Of a stretch of 64,000 bases of DNA, positions 37,790 through 49,719 are shown one piece after another. Under the pieces are notes generated by a model. It saw only the letters and a program-made list of their open reading frames with translations. It was not told where the DNA came from and ran no database searches. The stretch spans positions 1,415,671 through 1,479,670 of the forward strand of contig NMRA01000015.1 of assembly GCA_002633005.1 (NCBI GenBank), read 5' to 3'. The translations under genes and the position numbers were made by a program. Source of the DNA: Phoronis australis. Taxonomy: Eukaryota > Phoronida > Phoronidae. The stretch's first letter is position 1. Each line of letters starts with the position of its first letter.

Positions 37790-37945
37790 TAGTTGGCCAA
37801 CCCTAAAATTGCGAATTCGAAAAATTCCGCTATTCACAGCTTGTACTAACCTAAAATTGCATATTCCAAAACACAGACTGCTTGTGCCAACCCTGGCTTG
37901 AATTATGAATTCGAAAACGGCATTTGTATGCTTGTATCAGTTGGT
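37790..37945. repeat. Degenerate ~60-bp tandem repeat
   Basis: Two to three imperfect units marked by CCAACCCTAAAATTGCGAAT, CTAACCTAAAATTGCATATT and CCAACCCTGGCTTGAATTAT, each followed by A/T-rich sequence and a GCTTGT(A/G) stretch. It directly follows the 13-bp minisatellite. Confidence 0.6.
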
Positions 37946-40239
37946 ATCGGAAATAGAATTAGGGCTATCACATTAAGAAATATACCGAGACGGATTTTAT
38001 GAGAAACTTAGTAAAGACAAATTTGATTTTCGTTCTTTACCAAGCTAAATCAGGCAAAATGCACCTTTAACAATTGTATATTATCCTACTCACTGGACTT
38101 GGCTTTAAACATGGATAAACAAACAAACATGAAAAGAAGTCCCTTCACAACACAAACCTTAAATCAAGGACTCAGATCCACAACGGAACTCTTTCCACTC
38201 GTTTACAGCCAGACATGTAATCTATTACACAGAAAAAAACCTCAGAAACTGATAGGGCAAGCTCAGAAGGCTGTGTGTGCGAGTAATGAAATCAAAGCGC
38301 CAGAATGTGAAGACTGTGTGAAGATGGAAGGCTGCTTCACAGCAACAGTGATGTGGTAATGAAACACAGCAACACACTAGGGGCAGTAATCACCCATGTA
38401 GGGTTGACGTAATGAACTGCACTGGCTGAACATATGAAACTAGAACAATATACTGGTGTTCATTTACCTCTAGATCTGTCTCTACAACTTAAGTGTGCGG
38501 AATAAATTTCATGGATACAGGCATAATTTCTGGTTAAAGTGGTCATATTCATTGCGGTTTCAAGTAAGAAAAATGTCATTTGACATCTTCAAGTTCAAAG
38601 AGACTGTCTTAAATGTGAATGTAGCACTGCCCATATTTTGAGAAGCCATTTTCTCCACTGAATAACGGACATCAAAGTGGTTCTCAAACTACGGGTATGT
38701 TACATCTGACTAGTGTAGCTCCGTCTTACTGATGAATGTATGCAAGGGAGTGAATGAGAACCAGGATGTAATGCGAAAGCAATTTCTGGGGCTACGCTCA
38801 TATAAAAAACAAGTGCAACTCGTCCACACTCACTTGAGTCGCATAGCACAGCCTGGGAGACTCTGGTTGATATTGCAAACGAAAATCATACACATAAGAA
38901 TTTGAGTGAGGTGACAGACAACACAGGTTTGGTAATAGTGTCAAATATTAGACCTGAACTGCTAATACATTGGCCATCAGAGGAAAATACCAGATACTGT
39001 TCTAAATACTGTGCTATCAGACCTGTAAAAATCTAAATTACTCACTAACTAAGAAGAGCACAACTTACCTGGTCATGTATGAGATCAATTCTATGCAACC
39101 ATGCAGACAATACCAGACAAGAGGCTTACCTTGGATTCAGTTTCTAGCCAATCATTTAGTTTGACGTTATTAATAAGATGACGTTACTATGTACATAACA
39201 ATTGTTTTATAGCATTATTAGTTCAACTCGGGTTGACATTGTGCCCACACTGAACTATAGACACTGAGATAATAAGCATTAAAACACTTACTCTCAATGA
39301 AAACCACAAACCCCTCAAATTCGTAATCACCATTTGTACAGTGTACATTGTTTTATATAAAGAATTGACCATGATATATGTATAAACACATTTCAACTAC
39401 GACAATGTGCAACCATTTTTGTTCAGAAAAATGAGAGTGACCACATTTTGATATCCAAAAGAAGTTACTAAGAACACTAAACAAGGCTAAGGGCATGTGC
39501 AATTAAAAGGGCAGTCAATGTACGCAGTTTAAATATTGAGTGAAACAAGAGGAGGACGAAAGTCGTAATTTTCAACCAGGAAATTAACTCTATTCTGTTG
39601 ATGAAAAAGTCAATATGTGACTAAACAGATCAGATTTTCTGTAACGATTTTCACTCAGCTAGACACCCACGTACAATCAAATCTTACAACCAACAACACC
39701 CGTACTCCATATTAAATCATTTCACACCAGACACAGTATTTGAGCAGAATTCTACACATGACTACACATTACCTGCTACAAACTGCACTATATAATCCTG
39801 ATGTTGGATAATCCAAGAGACTGCAAATCCACGAGCTGTGAGACAGTGACTTGCAGGCTGATCAAGATCAATAGTGTGTGCATAAAGTTGATGTGTGTGC
39901 TCTGACGTATCTGAGTACAATTATGCAGAGAGAGTGTGAGATGTACAGCTGACTGCTACAGCTCCTGCTGCATGTGATAATGTCAGCACTCTACCTAGCC
40001 ATCATCCACTACAGTCATACGATCAGTCTGACACCATTGGCTCATAATAGCCCATAAAAATATTTTTTAGAAGCTTGCCATATTGTTGCAAATGCTATGT
40101 CATACAAATCAATTTAAAAGCAAAGTACCAACTTTCCTGAAAAAATCTTTTTGATGAGAAATTTGACAAAATGAAATTTCACCCGTCTTCCATAATTGTA
40201 TCCCAAACTGAAGAATATTTACCGTATGCTAGGTTTACA

Positions 40240-40620
40240 CAATTGGTGAAAATGCTAGCATTTTTACTGGCTAAAATGACAGCGAAAACATAGTATTTCA
40301 GCCAAACAGATGAGCTGTGTGCAAAGGTGTCATTTCCATCACCAGTTAGTTCTATTCTTCACCATCCAAATCGCTTATGTGAAAATTTATAACAAAATGC
40401 TTCACTGTCTGTTGCACAATGCAATGTAAACAAAGCTTTTTTACACCTACCAAAACATGATCATTGAAATACGCAGTCTTGCTATAAAAGTGGAGCGAAA
40501 ACGCCAGCAGTTTAGGGACGATTCAAACTTCCAGCACAGCGTCAGCAAAAGTGACACTAGTGATTATGCTATGAAAAAAACGCATTTCAGCCAATTTGTG
40601 AACAGGTAACAGAGAGACTA
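40240..40620. repeat. Dispersed repeat family E, second copy
   Basis: Same block order as 28505-29105 (TTACTGGCTAAAATGACAGC, CATCACCAGTTAGTT, GCGAAAACGCCAGCAGTTTA, CATTTCAGCCAATTTGTGAACAGG). It is shorter by internal deletion. Confidence 0.6.
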
Positions 40621-41406
40621 GTACATTCCTTACCTCCTCAACAGCATGCCAATAGACATTTGTTGATGTCTCAAAAGGACACAACTTGATGAATTGCCTA
40701 GGGGGAAAGGACAGCCTTTCAAACTTTGAACTTTCATTGCAATGAATCACTTAATTCCAATCTCCCAATTTAACTAATATATTAAGGTTAATCTGTGGAA
40801 ATTCAATGAGGCAAATACCCTGAACCTTCATCACCTGAAGACTACTGGGTAGAAACCTTTGTGAACAAAATAACTCACATATTCAACCTATTTATACTGT
40901 TTGTTGACATGTTTAATAAAGTAGAAAATTTAAAATAGGCAGAAATTCAAACCAGCAACAGTCCAGCACTGGCTAAAAGTGCTGGCAAAACCTCATTTCA
41001 AATCCCCTTTCCATGTGAATTTAGAAGAAGTAATCCCGCTATTTTTCCACTAAGATTTTAATCGAAACAGTTTTTGCAAAGGTACAAGGTTTACTTTGTA
41101 TTCTCAGTTCCACCCAATTTGTTTGGATTAATATCAGGAAATTTTATTTGGGGGGGGTTGTTTACTCAAGGGTAGTATATTTGTCACTGTTGGTCAGTAA
41201 GTGACAAGAATACCAGTGGTCTAGCAGTTAGCAGGAACCATGGGGACACCACCGTTTGAGAAATTAATATCATTAATTTTTTCATGAAATATTTCCGGGA
41301 TTTCGGAAGACAATGGAACACAGCTAATATGACAGGATATGCTGGAAACATGAACCTGAGAAAAACATCACATTAATTGATTAAGAAGTTAACATTTGAT
41401 CCTAAA

Positions 41407-41506
41407 AATGGTGTTCATAAATTGTGTTCACAAATGGTGTTCACAAATGGTGTTCACAAATGGTATTCACACTGTGAATGGTATTCACAAATGGTATTCA
41501 CAAATG
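41407..41506. repeat. 13-bp minisatellite (TGGTGTTCACAAA)
   Basis: About seven imperfect units of TGGTRTTCACAAA, with an inserted small palindrome (TTCACACTGTGAA) in the middle. The unit has no sequence relation to the other 13-bp array at 37.6 kb. Confidence 0.9.
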
Positions 41507-42639
41507 CCAGAAACAGCATCAGATACTCTGAAGACGGGGATTGAAGCCAATTGTCACCTTCTCACTTTACTGTAGTTTGAATTTCGAAGCCAAATAAATA
41601 AATTTTTTTCGTCATAACATTCTTTAAGAACTGAAAAGTCTGCACATGCAATACAGTATTCAACAAAAATAATCAAATCAGTACAGACAATATCAAAATG
41701 AAGGAAAAGTGCGATGAATTTTAAACCACTTCAGGCTCCCCACACTGCTAATGGCTGACAATATACCATAATTATTGCGACACTTAAACTGACGAGTCTG
41801 GAAATCAGGAGGGGGAGGTGTTCAACCCAGAGTTGGTCGCCTTAATTGTAAATTGCGGGTGGGTGCTTATCCAAACTTGGGCATTTAAAATGAGCCAGCC
41901 AGTTGTCCTGGCCACATTGACTTTCAATTGAAGTCCACAGAACCAAAGAATTTGGCATTGGGGTAATTGTCTACATGAAAATCCAATCTGCAGTCTCTAA
42001 TGGACATATGTTAGTAGTTCAGTAGCTAAGTATGTTATCAAGTAGATAAGTATATAGGACAAAATACATTGAAAAAATAACCGTTAAAATTCTAAAACTG
42101 ATGTGCCATATGACTGCCATTAAAATCTAAGCGTAAACATTAGTTCCCAGTTCAAATTTTGCAAGTCAGACGGATTGACAAACTTCCAGCCAATAAACTT
42201 CCACAAGGAGTGTATGTCCTTATTGATGCGTGGGAATGATGCAGTGCAAATTTCAAAAAATAATCTTGGTTTTATGGTTGGTTATGTAATTATTTTTTTG
42301 CATGAAATAAAAGTCTCATAATACTTTGACTTTGTGCAGATTTCCATTTCCGTACGATTCCAATCTGCTACCATGGTGCCAGCGTCGGGATTTGGCTCTA
42401 AAATGTCTAAGAAAAGAATAGCTCTTTTCAGTAAAAAGCAAATTTGTTGTAGGGTAGAATAAGAGACTATAGTCTAGTAGCTTAAAGTGTCAGTTTCAAC
42501 AGTGTGGCAGATTTTAATGCACAGCAGCAGACGATGCCCCTTGTGGCCATACCTACAATCCAACTCACAATTGGTCAAGATTCTGCATTTGAAAAAGCAC
42601 CTTAATATTTTAGAAATCAATTAGGTCGAGCAAATTATG

Positions 42640-42800
42640 GTTGGGCTCCAGTCCAAGTAGAGGGCCCTTAATTGAAATTTCTCAAAAGTAGTGTGTGGCA
42701 CTACTCCAAGCAGTTGACAGCGTATTCTGAACGTTTTCAAGAGTAGGGGTGGACGCTAACATGAGCACGGGCATTAACCCAAATGTTTACGGTACATACT
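42640..42800. repeat. Dispersed repeat end (GGGTGGACGCTAAC / GTACCGTAAAC type)
   Basis: Read on the minus strand it begins GTACCGTAAACATTTGGGTT, then AATGCCCGTGCTCATGTTAG and CGTCCACCCCT. A similar order (GTACCGTTATCTTTCGTGGG, AATGCCC, TTCAGCTTAATGCCCGTTCT) is found at 61026 on the plus strand. Probably two diverged, opposite copies of one element. Confidence 0.45.
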
Positions 42801-45769
42801 GACACAACCATCAACAAAACATTGACACAAACTTATTTCCATTACACAAAAAAGACGGTATTCATGAATTACAATATCAAAAAAAGTTTTCTGGCTACAA
42901 GTTTATGGTAAAACCTCGCCAATTATGGACAAAAATAATCGACAAATTGCTAGTTTTTCATTTAGTAAAGCATAGATGAGGTGACAATGTAATTGCCAAG
43001 CAAAATGACAAAATAAAATTTCTGTCCATTTTTTGTCCAACACTGGTGAGATTGTCTCATGTCATGGATTCAAGTTCAATGCGACATGGAATAAACAGTG
43101 CACTAGTGACATCTAGTGGTACAAAACCGAAGCATGCTCATATCAGGAATCAATATTTTCAAACTTTACTGTTGACCATTAGCTGATTAGACAGGTTTAA
43201 GCAAGACAAAACTATCTCATTCCTGGCAAATGGGCTATCAAGTATCATTTATCTTCTGTATTATTAAATCAGGTGAGTTACCAGCATGCAGGGTAGTCAA
43301 TGACTCTCCACTCTCATAATAGAAATACTACACTGAGTGCTGATATTTACTATGAATTTTTTTAATCGATCAGCATGTCTTAAACCCATCATTTGGTCAA
43401 TCTGGCCATATGGCACAAGTTCAAATTACAGTGACAATCACTACATGTGCACAACTGCAAATTAACATCCCCTAACCGGCAATGTAAACAGCCAGTGACA
43501 TCCCAGACACAATGACAACTAACTGTTGGAGGGTTTTTTATCCTACATTTCCTGGTGAAATAATTTATTATCTTTCAGCCAATAATCCCTTTTTTGGTGT
43601 GGAAGCAGTTTCAATCATTGTTATTAATGCCACTTTGGAAATCGGTCGTCATCGGTTCTTTGTTCCTACGTCAGTGGAGTCAGTCCGACCAATCAAGTCC
43701 ATGAGGTCTGGATTTGCTGGCATCTATAATGCGACATTACACTGGAACTTGCACACTAATTCCTCATCTCTGAGATTGCTTGGTCACATTAGTTAGAAAC
43801 ACAACGTATAGCAACGATGTGAATATGAAGAACGTTGAATTATGGCGAAATGTTTTTAAGAACAAGTTTTGTGTAGAAAATGATATGCCGTAAATCAGTC
43901 AACCATGTCTAATAAGTATCACGAGGTGGTGTTGAGGAATAACACTGCATGATAGGGGCTATGTGAGACCCCAAGGTCCGACATAAGTGCAAAGGTCACC
44001 TACTTGCAGAATTCTTTGTTTTCACGTTTACAGGTTGTCCGTGAATACAACTGCACTTTCATTAGTGTAGATGACGTTCAAATAGCATTGTCGTGAAGTT
44101 CCTGCTGTACATTAGCATAGTTAGGACTAGGAACATGCAAATACATTTCTAAATATGGTCCCCATCCCAGTGAACCCTCACATAGCAAAGTTATCAGCTG
44201 GTATCACAATAAATTAAGACTTAAACGCTAATGTCACAAGTTAAGACCCAGCAGTGTAAATTCCTGGGGCGTACTGCCATAGAGGAGCTATGTGGAACGT
44301 GCCACTCAGAATTGGGCGTCATTTTTAGAACCAGTTTCCATTTTGAAAGGGTTTTCTTCCAACAAAATTCTTCGAGAAAGAGTGCCTCTCCAACTTGATT
44401 CCCAAAAAAGATTGATTTCACTTTGGGACAGTTGCAAACTCTCCAAAAAGCACCCTTTTCCAACAAGATTTTTTTTTGTCTAGTATATTTTTTTAATTTT
44501 CTAAAAACTTTGGTGACAATTTTTGATCTCATGACAACTGTTATTGTACTGTTTTGGGCTAAATGGCTAAAACAGCTGTCCAAACATCTCAACAAAAGGT
44601 TTAACTTTACACAATTGACCCCAACAAAACAATGGTGTTATTAGAAAACAGATTTGTTTCTGGAACTAACTTTGCAAAATGATTACTTTTTCATAAGAAC
44701 TTCATAGAACTGGGTTCCTCTTTTCCAGTGCACTCCCTCACTAACGGGTGGGTAGTCTATTCCAATTTTCCAGCTCTTGACCCTCAAAAATGTAGTCGAG
44801 TATCCCTCCCACACGTAAAATTAACAATTAGATCTGTTGTATCTGACCCTGTATCTAAATGTGCAAAGAAGGATTTGTGCCAGCATTCTTGCTAAATCTC
44901 GCAATTAGCTCTCATTACCTTATACATGTAAAACATGGTGCACAGTCTTATAACATTAATCTAGACTTAACTGTTTTCCACAGAGACATAATCCTGCACA
45001 ATTGAGCAAACCACCTGATGCCTCAAAAAATACACTTGCAAATTATATGAAGATTTCTTTCTATTAATTAAATCTACTGTAAAATCTCACTATTACAGAT
45101 ACAATAAGGTTAAGAAGAGAAATTTTATTCCTTCGTGTTTTTATTTATGACTAATTAGTAACAAAATAAAGGTTTAATCAGCCTTTAAGCTCTATACCCA
45201 AGCTGTCATAGAACAATGATCTGAGAAACTGTGGCATTCACAACAATATTAGTAGACTATGAAAAATGAAACACCACCAATTGTTTTTATCTGAAATTAG
45301 TGAGAATTAATATAATCTTTTGAATATGTTATTTTTGTCTGTTCAACACAAAACAGGGATTACATAAAAATGCAAAACAACCCCTTCCCCCTTTTCAGGC
45401 AAAACACAAATAGAGACTTACTACAAGAGGCTGTTGCTTCTACTCCATGTGAATTGACTCTTGGTTATGATGTGACAGCCTACAGGATGATAGGAATGAC
45501 CTCACCAGTTTATCATAAAACAAAATGCAGGGAGAAGGACAATAAACAATGTTATCAAGAGCACCACACAGGATATGAAGTGAATGAGTTATGAGGTCAA
45601 GAGGCCCCACTAACAACCTGGTCTGGATCCAGTATGAACAATGGTCCAAGTGCAAGACACTTGGGGAAGGGGGACCAAGTAAGCGCAATTGTTTTTGTGT
45701 GTCCTAGTGCTTTGGGGGATGGCGATCATTGATTACACGGACACAATCTTGTACGGGAGGATACTACCG

Positions 45770-46070
45770 TATGTGAAGGACGGTACTGGTGCTATGTAAT
45801 GGGGAGGGAGTCAGAAGATATCCTGACTGCGAGCTTGAGGATCCCGCATTAACAAAGGTCATGGTGCAAAATACTGAGAGATGGGGGCACATTGAGCAAA
45901 TGGGCACCATCTTAATTCTTGCGCTTGTTCCATGAACAAGGGTCTTGGTGCTATATATGCTATACCTATATTCATGGGGGCCATTGTAAGAAGTGCACCA
46001 TCTTATTCTTGTCATCCCTACATAAACAATGGTCCTGGTGCTACTACATATACTTGGGGTTGGGCCGGGG
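45770..46070. repeat. Degenerate ~74-88-bp direct repeats
   Basis: Four spaced copies of a GG-N-C-N-TGGTGCTA-like core (near 45785, 45859, 45944, 46032). The last two units share CACCATCTTA(A)TTCTTG upstream of the core with an 88-bp period. No coding frame is convincing. Confidence 0.5.
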
Positions 46071-47979
46071 ACTACTGGTCTGAGGTGGACCCTACTGCGT
46101 TTTGGCTGATCTTGTCATATCAATGGTACTAATCATACATATATTAGAGCAAGATCAAGGTTTAGTCATGCGGGAGTTGACAGAATTGTTACCTGAAAAT
46201 TATGCCACAAACTAAATGGAACGAAGCATTCACCATGAATCTGCATGAATATATGTCACAGATGTAAGTCAAATTACAAAACTGAAATTCTCAAGACCGT
46301 AAGCTAAAAACCTTATGGTGTGTATGTCAAATATTAGAAAAGGTTGAGGCACGATGTCGGAGGCATATGGCATACTTCACATAATTCAGTTGGTACACCA
46401 AATCTAAGAGAAAAACAGCAGATGTAATAGAAATTCTTGTTTTAAGTAAATAATACCTGATGCCCAAATCAAGCACCTACAGCATATTCTCTAAGGTCTA
46501 AAGAAAAAAAAACATACTCACAAAAATCCAGATGCAACGCCAACGCCTGGCAAATCTTTAGAAACAACAAAGGTACCATTGGAATAGTGCTTGCCTATAG
46601 TGTACCCCCCATCAACATCTTAACATTCACTGACTTATGTGAAACAAGCCTGTCCACAGACTGGTGATAAACAGTTATTTAAGACTGGCCAACATTACTC
46701 AAAACAAACCACAGAAAGGGGAAAATGTCACCACAGATCCAGCTGAGAAAATGGCAGGTTGACTGAGAGCACTCTAGGGTGGGAAAAGGTTATCTTTGCA
46801 TCACACAAGGTCTAGCCACAAATGAAGTTCTGTGCAAAAACTTATCCTTAGTGGCAATGTCACTGGCACTAAATCATCCATGTCGTCTTGAAAAAATGAA
46901 AGACTGTTGTCCAAATCATAAGTTGCCTGAAGGTATCATTGTTATTCTAATCAAAACAATTACTGACAAAATACACAGATGCGCACGCCACCTGGTGTCA
47001 CAGGCTAAAAGTAATCACCAGGCAATAGCCTGGGTTACTTAGCAACATTATTGCTCAGAATTTATTATCTGATTAGAAATAAGATAATAAGTACTTTGTG
47101 TTAACCCATTCTACAAGCAAAAGAGAAAACCAATGAGTCACGCTTACTTTGTCTTAATTATCATCAAGGCTTGGATAATCCATGTAATTACCCCCATTGT
47201 GTTAACAGTTAGCTAATGTGCAGCTTACAATTCACTTTCACATGGAATGGCAAATCACTTAGTGTTTGCGGCAAAAACTATAAGTGGATTTAGTACACTC
47301 TGATGTACTTAAAACAAAAATAGTGTATTTTGTATTAAATTAACAGGTGTCGTAGTTTAGACTCCACGACTGCCCTTAAGAAAGTCACATTTCCTTGTTT
47401 CAGTTTTAATAATTAAATGCAACCCTTGCATAATGCCGACATCACTGTCTTGGTTGAAAGGCAGACACAACATCATGTAGGCTTCTAGGAATGGTTTGGT
47501 TTATAGGCAATAAACTGACACTGAAATGAAGATGTCCTGTTCAAACTATACACTCACAGGCTGACCAGGAGCACAGACAGAGGAAGCAAGATTGCAAGAT
47601 CCCATCATGTACGATGGTCACAGTCACTTCCTGCAATACCACAATGCACTCTGATTCTGCAATATACCCACAATGTTACACATCCAATACGGCAAGTGTC
47701 CCATAGCTGTAAACTGTTGTCATGCTAATCACAACTGTAAATTAAACTTTGTTTTTATTTGTTGTTTTGAAATGAATGTTTCACTGTAGCCCAGTGAGTA
47801 GCAATTCAGACATAAAAATTAATTATGACGACTAAGTCAATCACACGTCAAGGAGTTTTTCTATCTGTGAAAATGTAGAGCGGTGATTTTGGAAGTGGGA
47901 ATTGAGCCCAGTGCATCACGGTGATTATGTGGCACGAAGCTGCATACTATCAAACAACCCATTCTCTCTGGACATGCAC

Positions 47980-48058
47980 ACACACATGCACGAACACACA
48001 CACACACACAATCGCGCACATATCTACACACAGGTGTGTGCACGTGTACACACACATG
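47980..48058. repeat. CA-rich simple repeat
   Basis: Interrupted CA/ACAC tracts (CACACACATGCAC, ACACACACACACACA, TACACACACATG). Low-complexity microsatellite in the 26.5-kb intron. Confidence 0.9.
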
Positions 48059-48182
48059 TATTCACCACTAATCAAATGCTTACAGGCAACGTCAGTCCGG
48101 GAGTTCTGCGCCTTCTGCTGTCACGGGGATGGTCTGGGGAGGGGATTAATGCACCAGCATATCCCCAATGATCCTGTCCGTG

Positions 48183-48220
48183 ACAGGTATTACAGGTATT
48201 ACAGGTATTACAGGTATCAC
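48183..48220. repeat. 9-bp tandem repeat (ACAGGTATT)
   Basis: Four head-to-tail copies of ACAGGTATT. It is short, in the same intron, 130 bp before the start of the large dispersed repeat at 48.3 kb. Confidence 0.92.
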
Positions 48221-48317
48221 CATTGAGAGACACCTCACAAAAAATTGTCCATGGATTCACACATATTGAAAATAATTCTAAAAGGTGATGTTGTTTATCA
48301 ACTACATCTGTAACAAG

Positions 48318-49500
48318 AGCAACGTGGAGCGTTGAAATGTGCCCACGAATGCATCGTAAATGGTGTGCTTTTAGGGTTGTTTATTTGTGTCATAAAAATG
48401 GCCACTAGATGGCGCAAAAACATACAATCCATTCGAAAATGGGAACATGTCATTGCTTCTTCAACAGAAAGCTATACACCAAATTTCATAGAAATCCGTC
48501 ATGGAACTTCAGAGAAACAAAGGAAAACAGAATAAAATGAAATTGCCACTAGGAGGCACACTGTTCATTGGATTCGCCTGAAAGTAGTCATTGTCTGTTG
48601 CTAGCTTCATACAAATATATAATTACTAATTAAATTTAATAAAGATCCTGCAGTGGGTTTAGGAGATACAGCTATGGGCGCAAAACAAAACAAACCAAAA
48701 CTACCACTAGGATGCACCACAGTAGTCAAAGTTGTCATTGCCAACCGTCCTCTTCACACTGAAAACATATACACAAATTTTCAAAACCATCCTTAGAATG
48801 ATTTGGTTGATAGAGGGGTAGAACAGTAAAAATGGTCAATAGGTGGCGCAAAATACCTTGATTCCATCCGAAAAAGGGAGGATAGAGTCATCTCACCAAT
48901 AGATGCCCGTATTCAAAATTTTATGAAAATCCGCTGAGGACCTTTCAAGATACAGAAGTAAACATAAAACTAAAATTGCCACCAGGGGGCACACCAGTAG
49001 TCAGAACCATCTGAAAATTTAGCAAAGATCGAGCAAACAGTTTAAGAGATATAGCCATAGACGCAAAAAAAACTGCCACTAAGAGGCGCCACAGTAGTCA
49101 AAATCCTCGGAAAATCATCATCAACTGTCCTCTTCATAGTAAGAACATACAAGTCAATATTCACAATCATGCTTAGAGCAGTTTGGTTGATAGAGGGGTG
49201 GACGCTAAAAAAAGACTCGAAAACAGTAATAATGGCCACTAGGAGGCACAAACTATGTCGAATCCATCCAAAAACGGAAGGATACCATCATCTCACTAAT
49301 AGATACCTATATAACAAATTTTGTGAAAATATGTTGTGGACCTTTGAAGATACAGAGGTAAACGTAAAAAACTAAACATGAACATATGTCAATCGATTTT
49401 GGAGATAGAGCAGCGGACGCCGGACCGGACCCCGCCCAGACGAATGGAAGGACAGACAGACGAAGATGACAGCATATAAATCTGTGGGCGCATAACAATT
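48318..49500. repeat. Large dispersed repeat, copy 1, built of ~400-434-bp tandem units
   Basis: It begins GTTGAAATGTGCCCACGA and contains two full units and one partial, each starting ATGG(C/T)CA(C/A)TAG-RKGGCGC or GGCAC (48398, 48832, 49232). A half-unit contains another GCCACTAGGAGGC-type motif. Units share TTTCAT-GAAAATCCGTCAAGG-like, AGATACAG, GTTTGGTTGATAGAGGGGT and GTCCTCTTCA blocks. The end has GGACGCCGGACCGGAC and GACAGACAGACGA. No long open frame. It resembles high-copy intronic repeats of marine invertebrates, but I cannot name the family. Confidence 0.75.
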
Positions 49501-49666
49501 ACATAATCGGTGAATCAATAAGCGCAACAATCAACACTTCACCATGTTATATTCACTGCACACAATGCTGGGTCTAACAAATCAAGACACATGGCATGTA
49601 GGCATTCATCAGTCATCAAACATGCATGAGGGTGTCCATGTATGCAGATTAACACAAGGGACTCAC

Positions 49667-49719
49667 CATCTGTCCTGTAGTTCTGGGCTTGGGCCTGACA
49701 TTGGGCACGCTCTCTCCAG
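49667..49719 (-). CDS. NAV exon B: CH-domain linker exon
   Basis: A 53-bp exon with acceptor GTGTTTCAG and donor GTGAGT. It completes a Thr codon split with exon A, then encodes GESVPNVRPKPRTTGQM. Vertebrate NAV proteins have exactly 17 residues at this place (an NEKVEDINGCPRSQSQM-like peptide), so length, phase and the ending Q-M all agree. The middle is divergent: the usual acidic E-D-I-N-G stretch is replaced by a Pro/Arg/Lys-rich one. The exon is too short to be seen by ORF length, and it was found by demanding the missing CH piece in the right phase (1 in, 0 out) between exons A and C. The intron to exon A is about 2.8 kb and the intron to exon C about 26.6 kb. Confidence 0.85.

Larger units (their letters stand above)
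23106..49666 (-). other. 26.5-kb NAV intron between exons B and C
   Basis: A very long intron inside the CH domain. It contains two MITE-like elements (26.6 and 27.2 kb), family E repeats (28.5 and 40.2 kb), two 13-bp minisatellites (37.6 and 41.4 kb), a degenerate repeat (45.8 kb), CA repeats (48 kb) and the large repeat at 48.3 kb. Frames of up to 150 codons arise from the minisatellite. I found no exon of another gene on either strand, though short exons could be missed. Confidence 0.7.
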
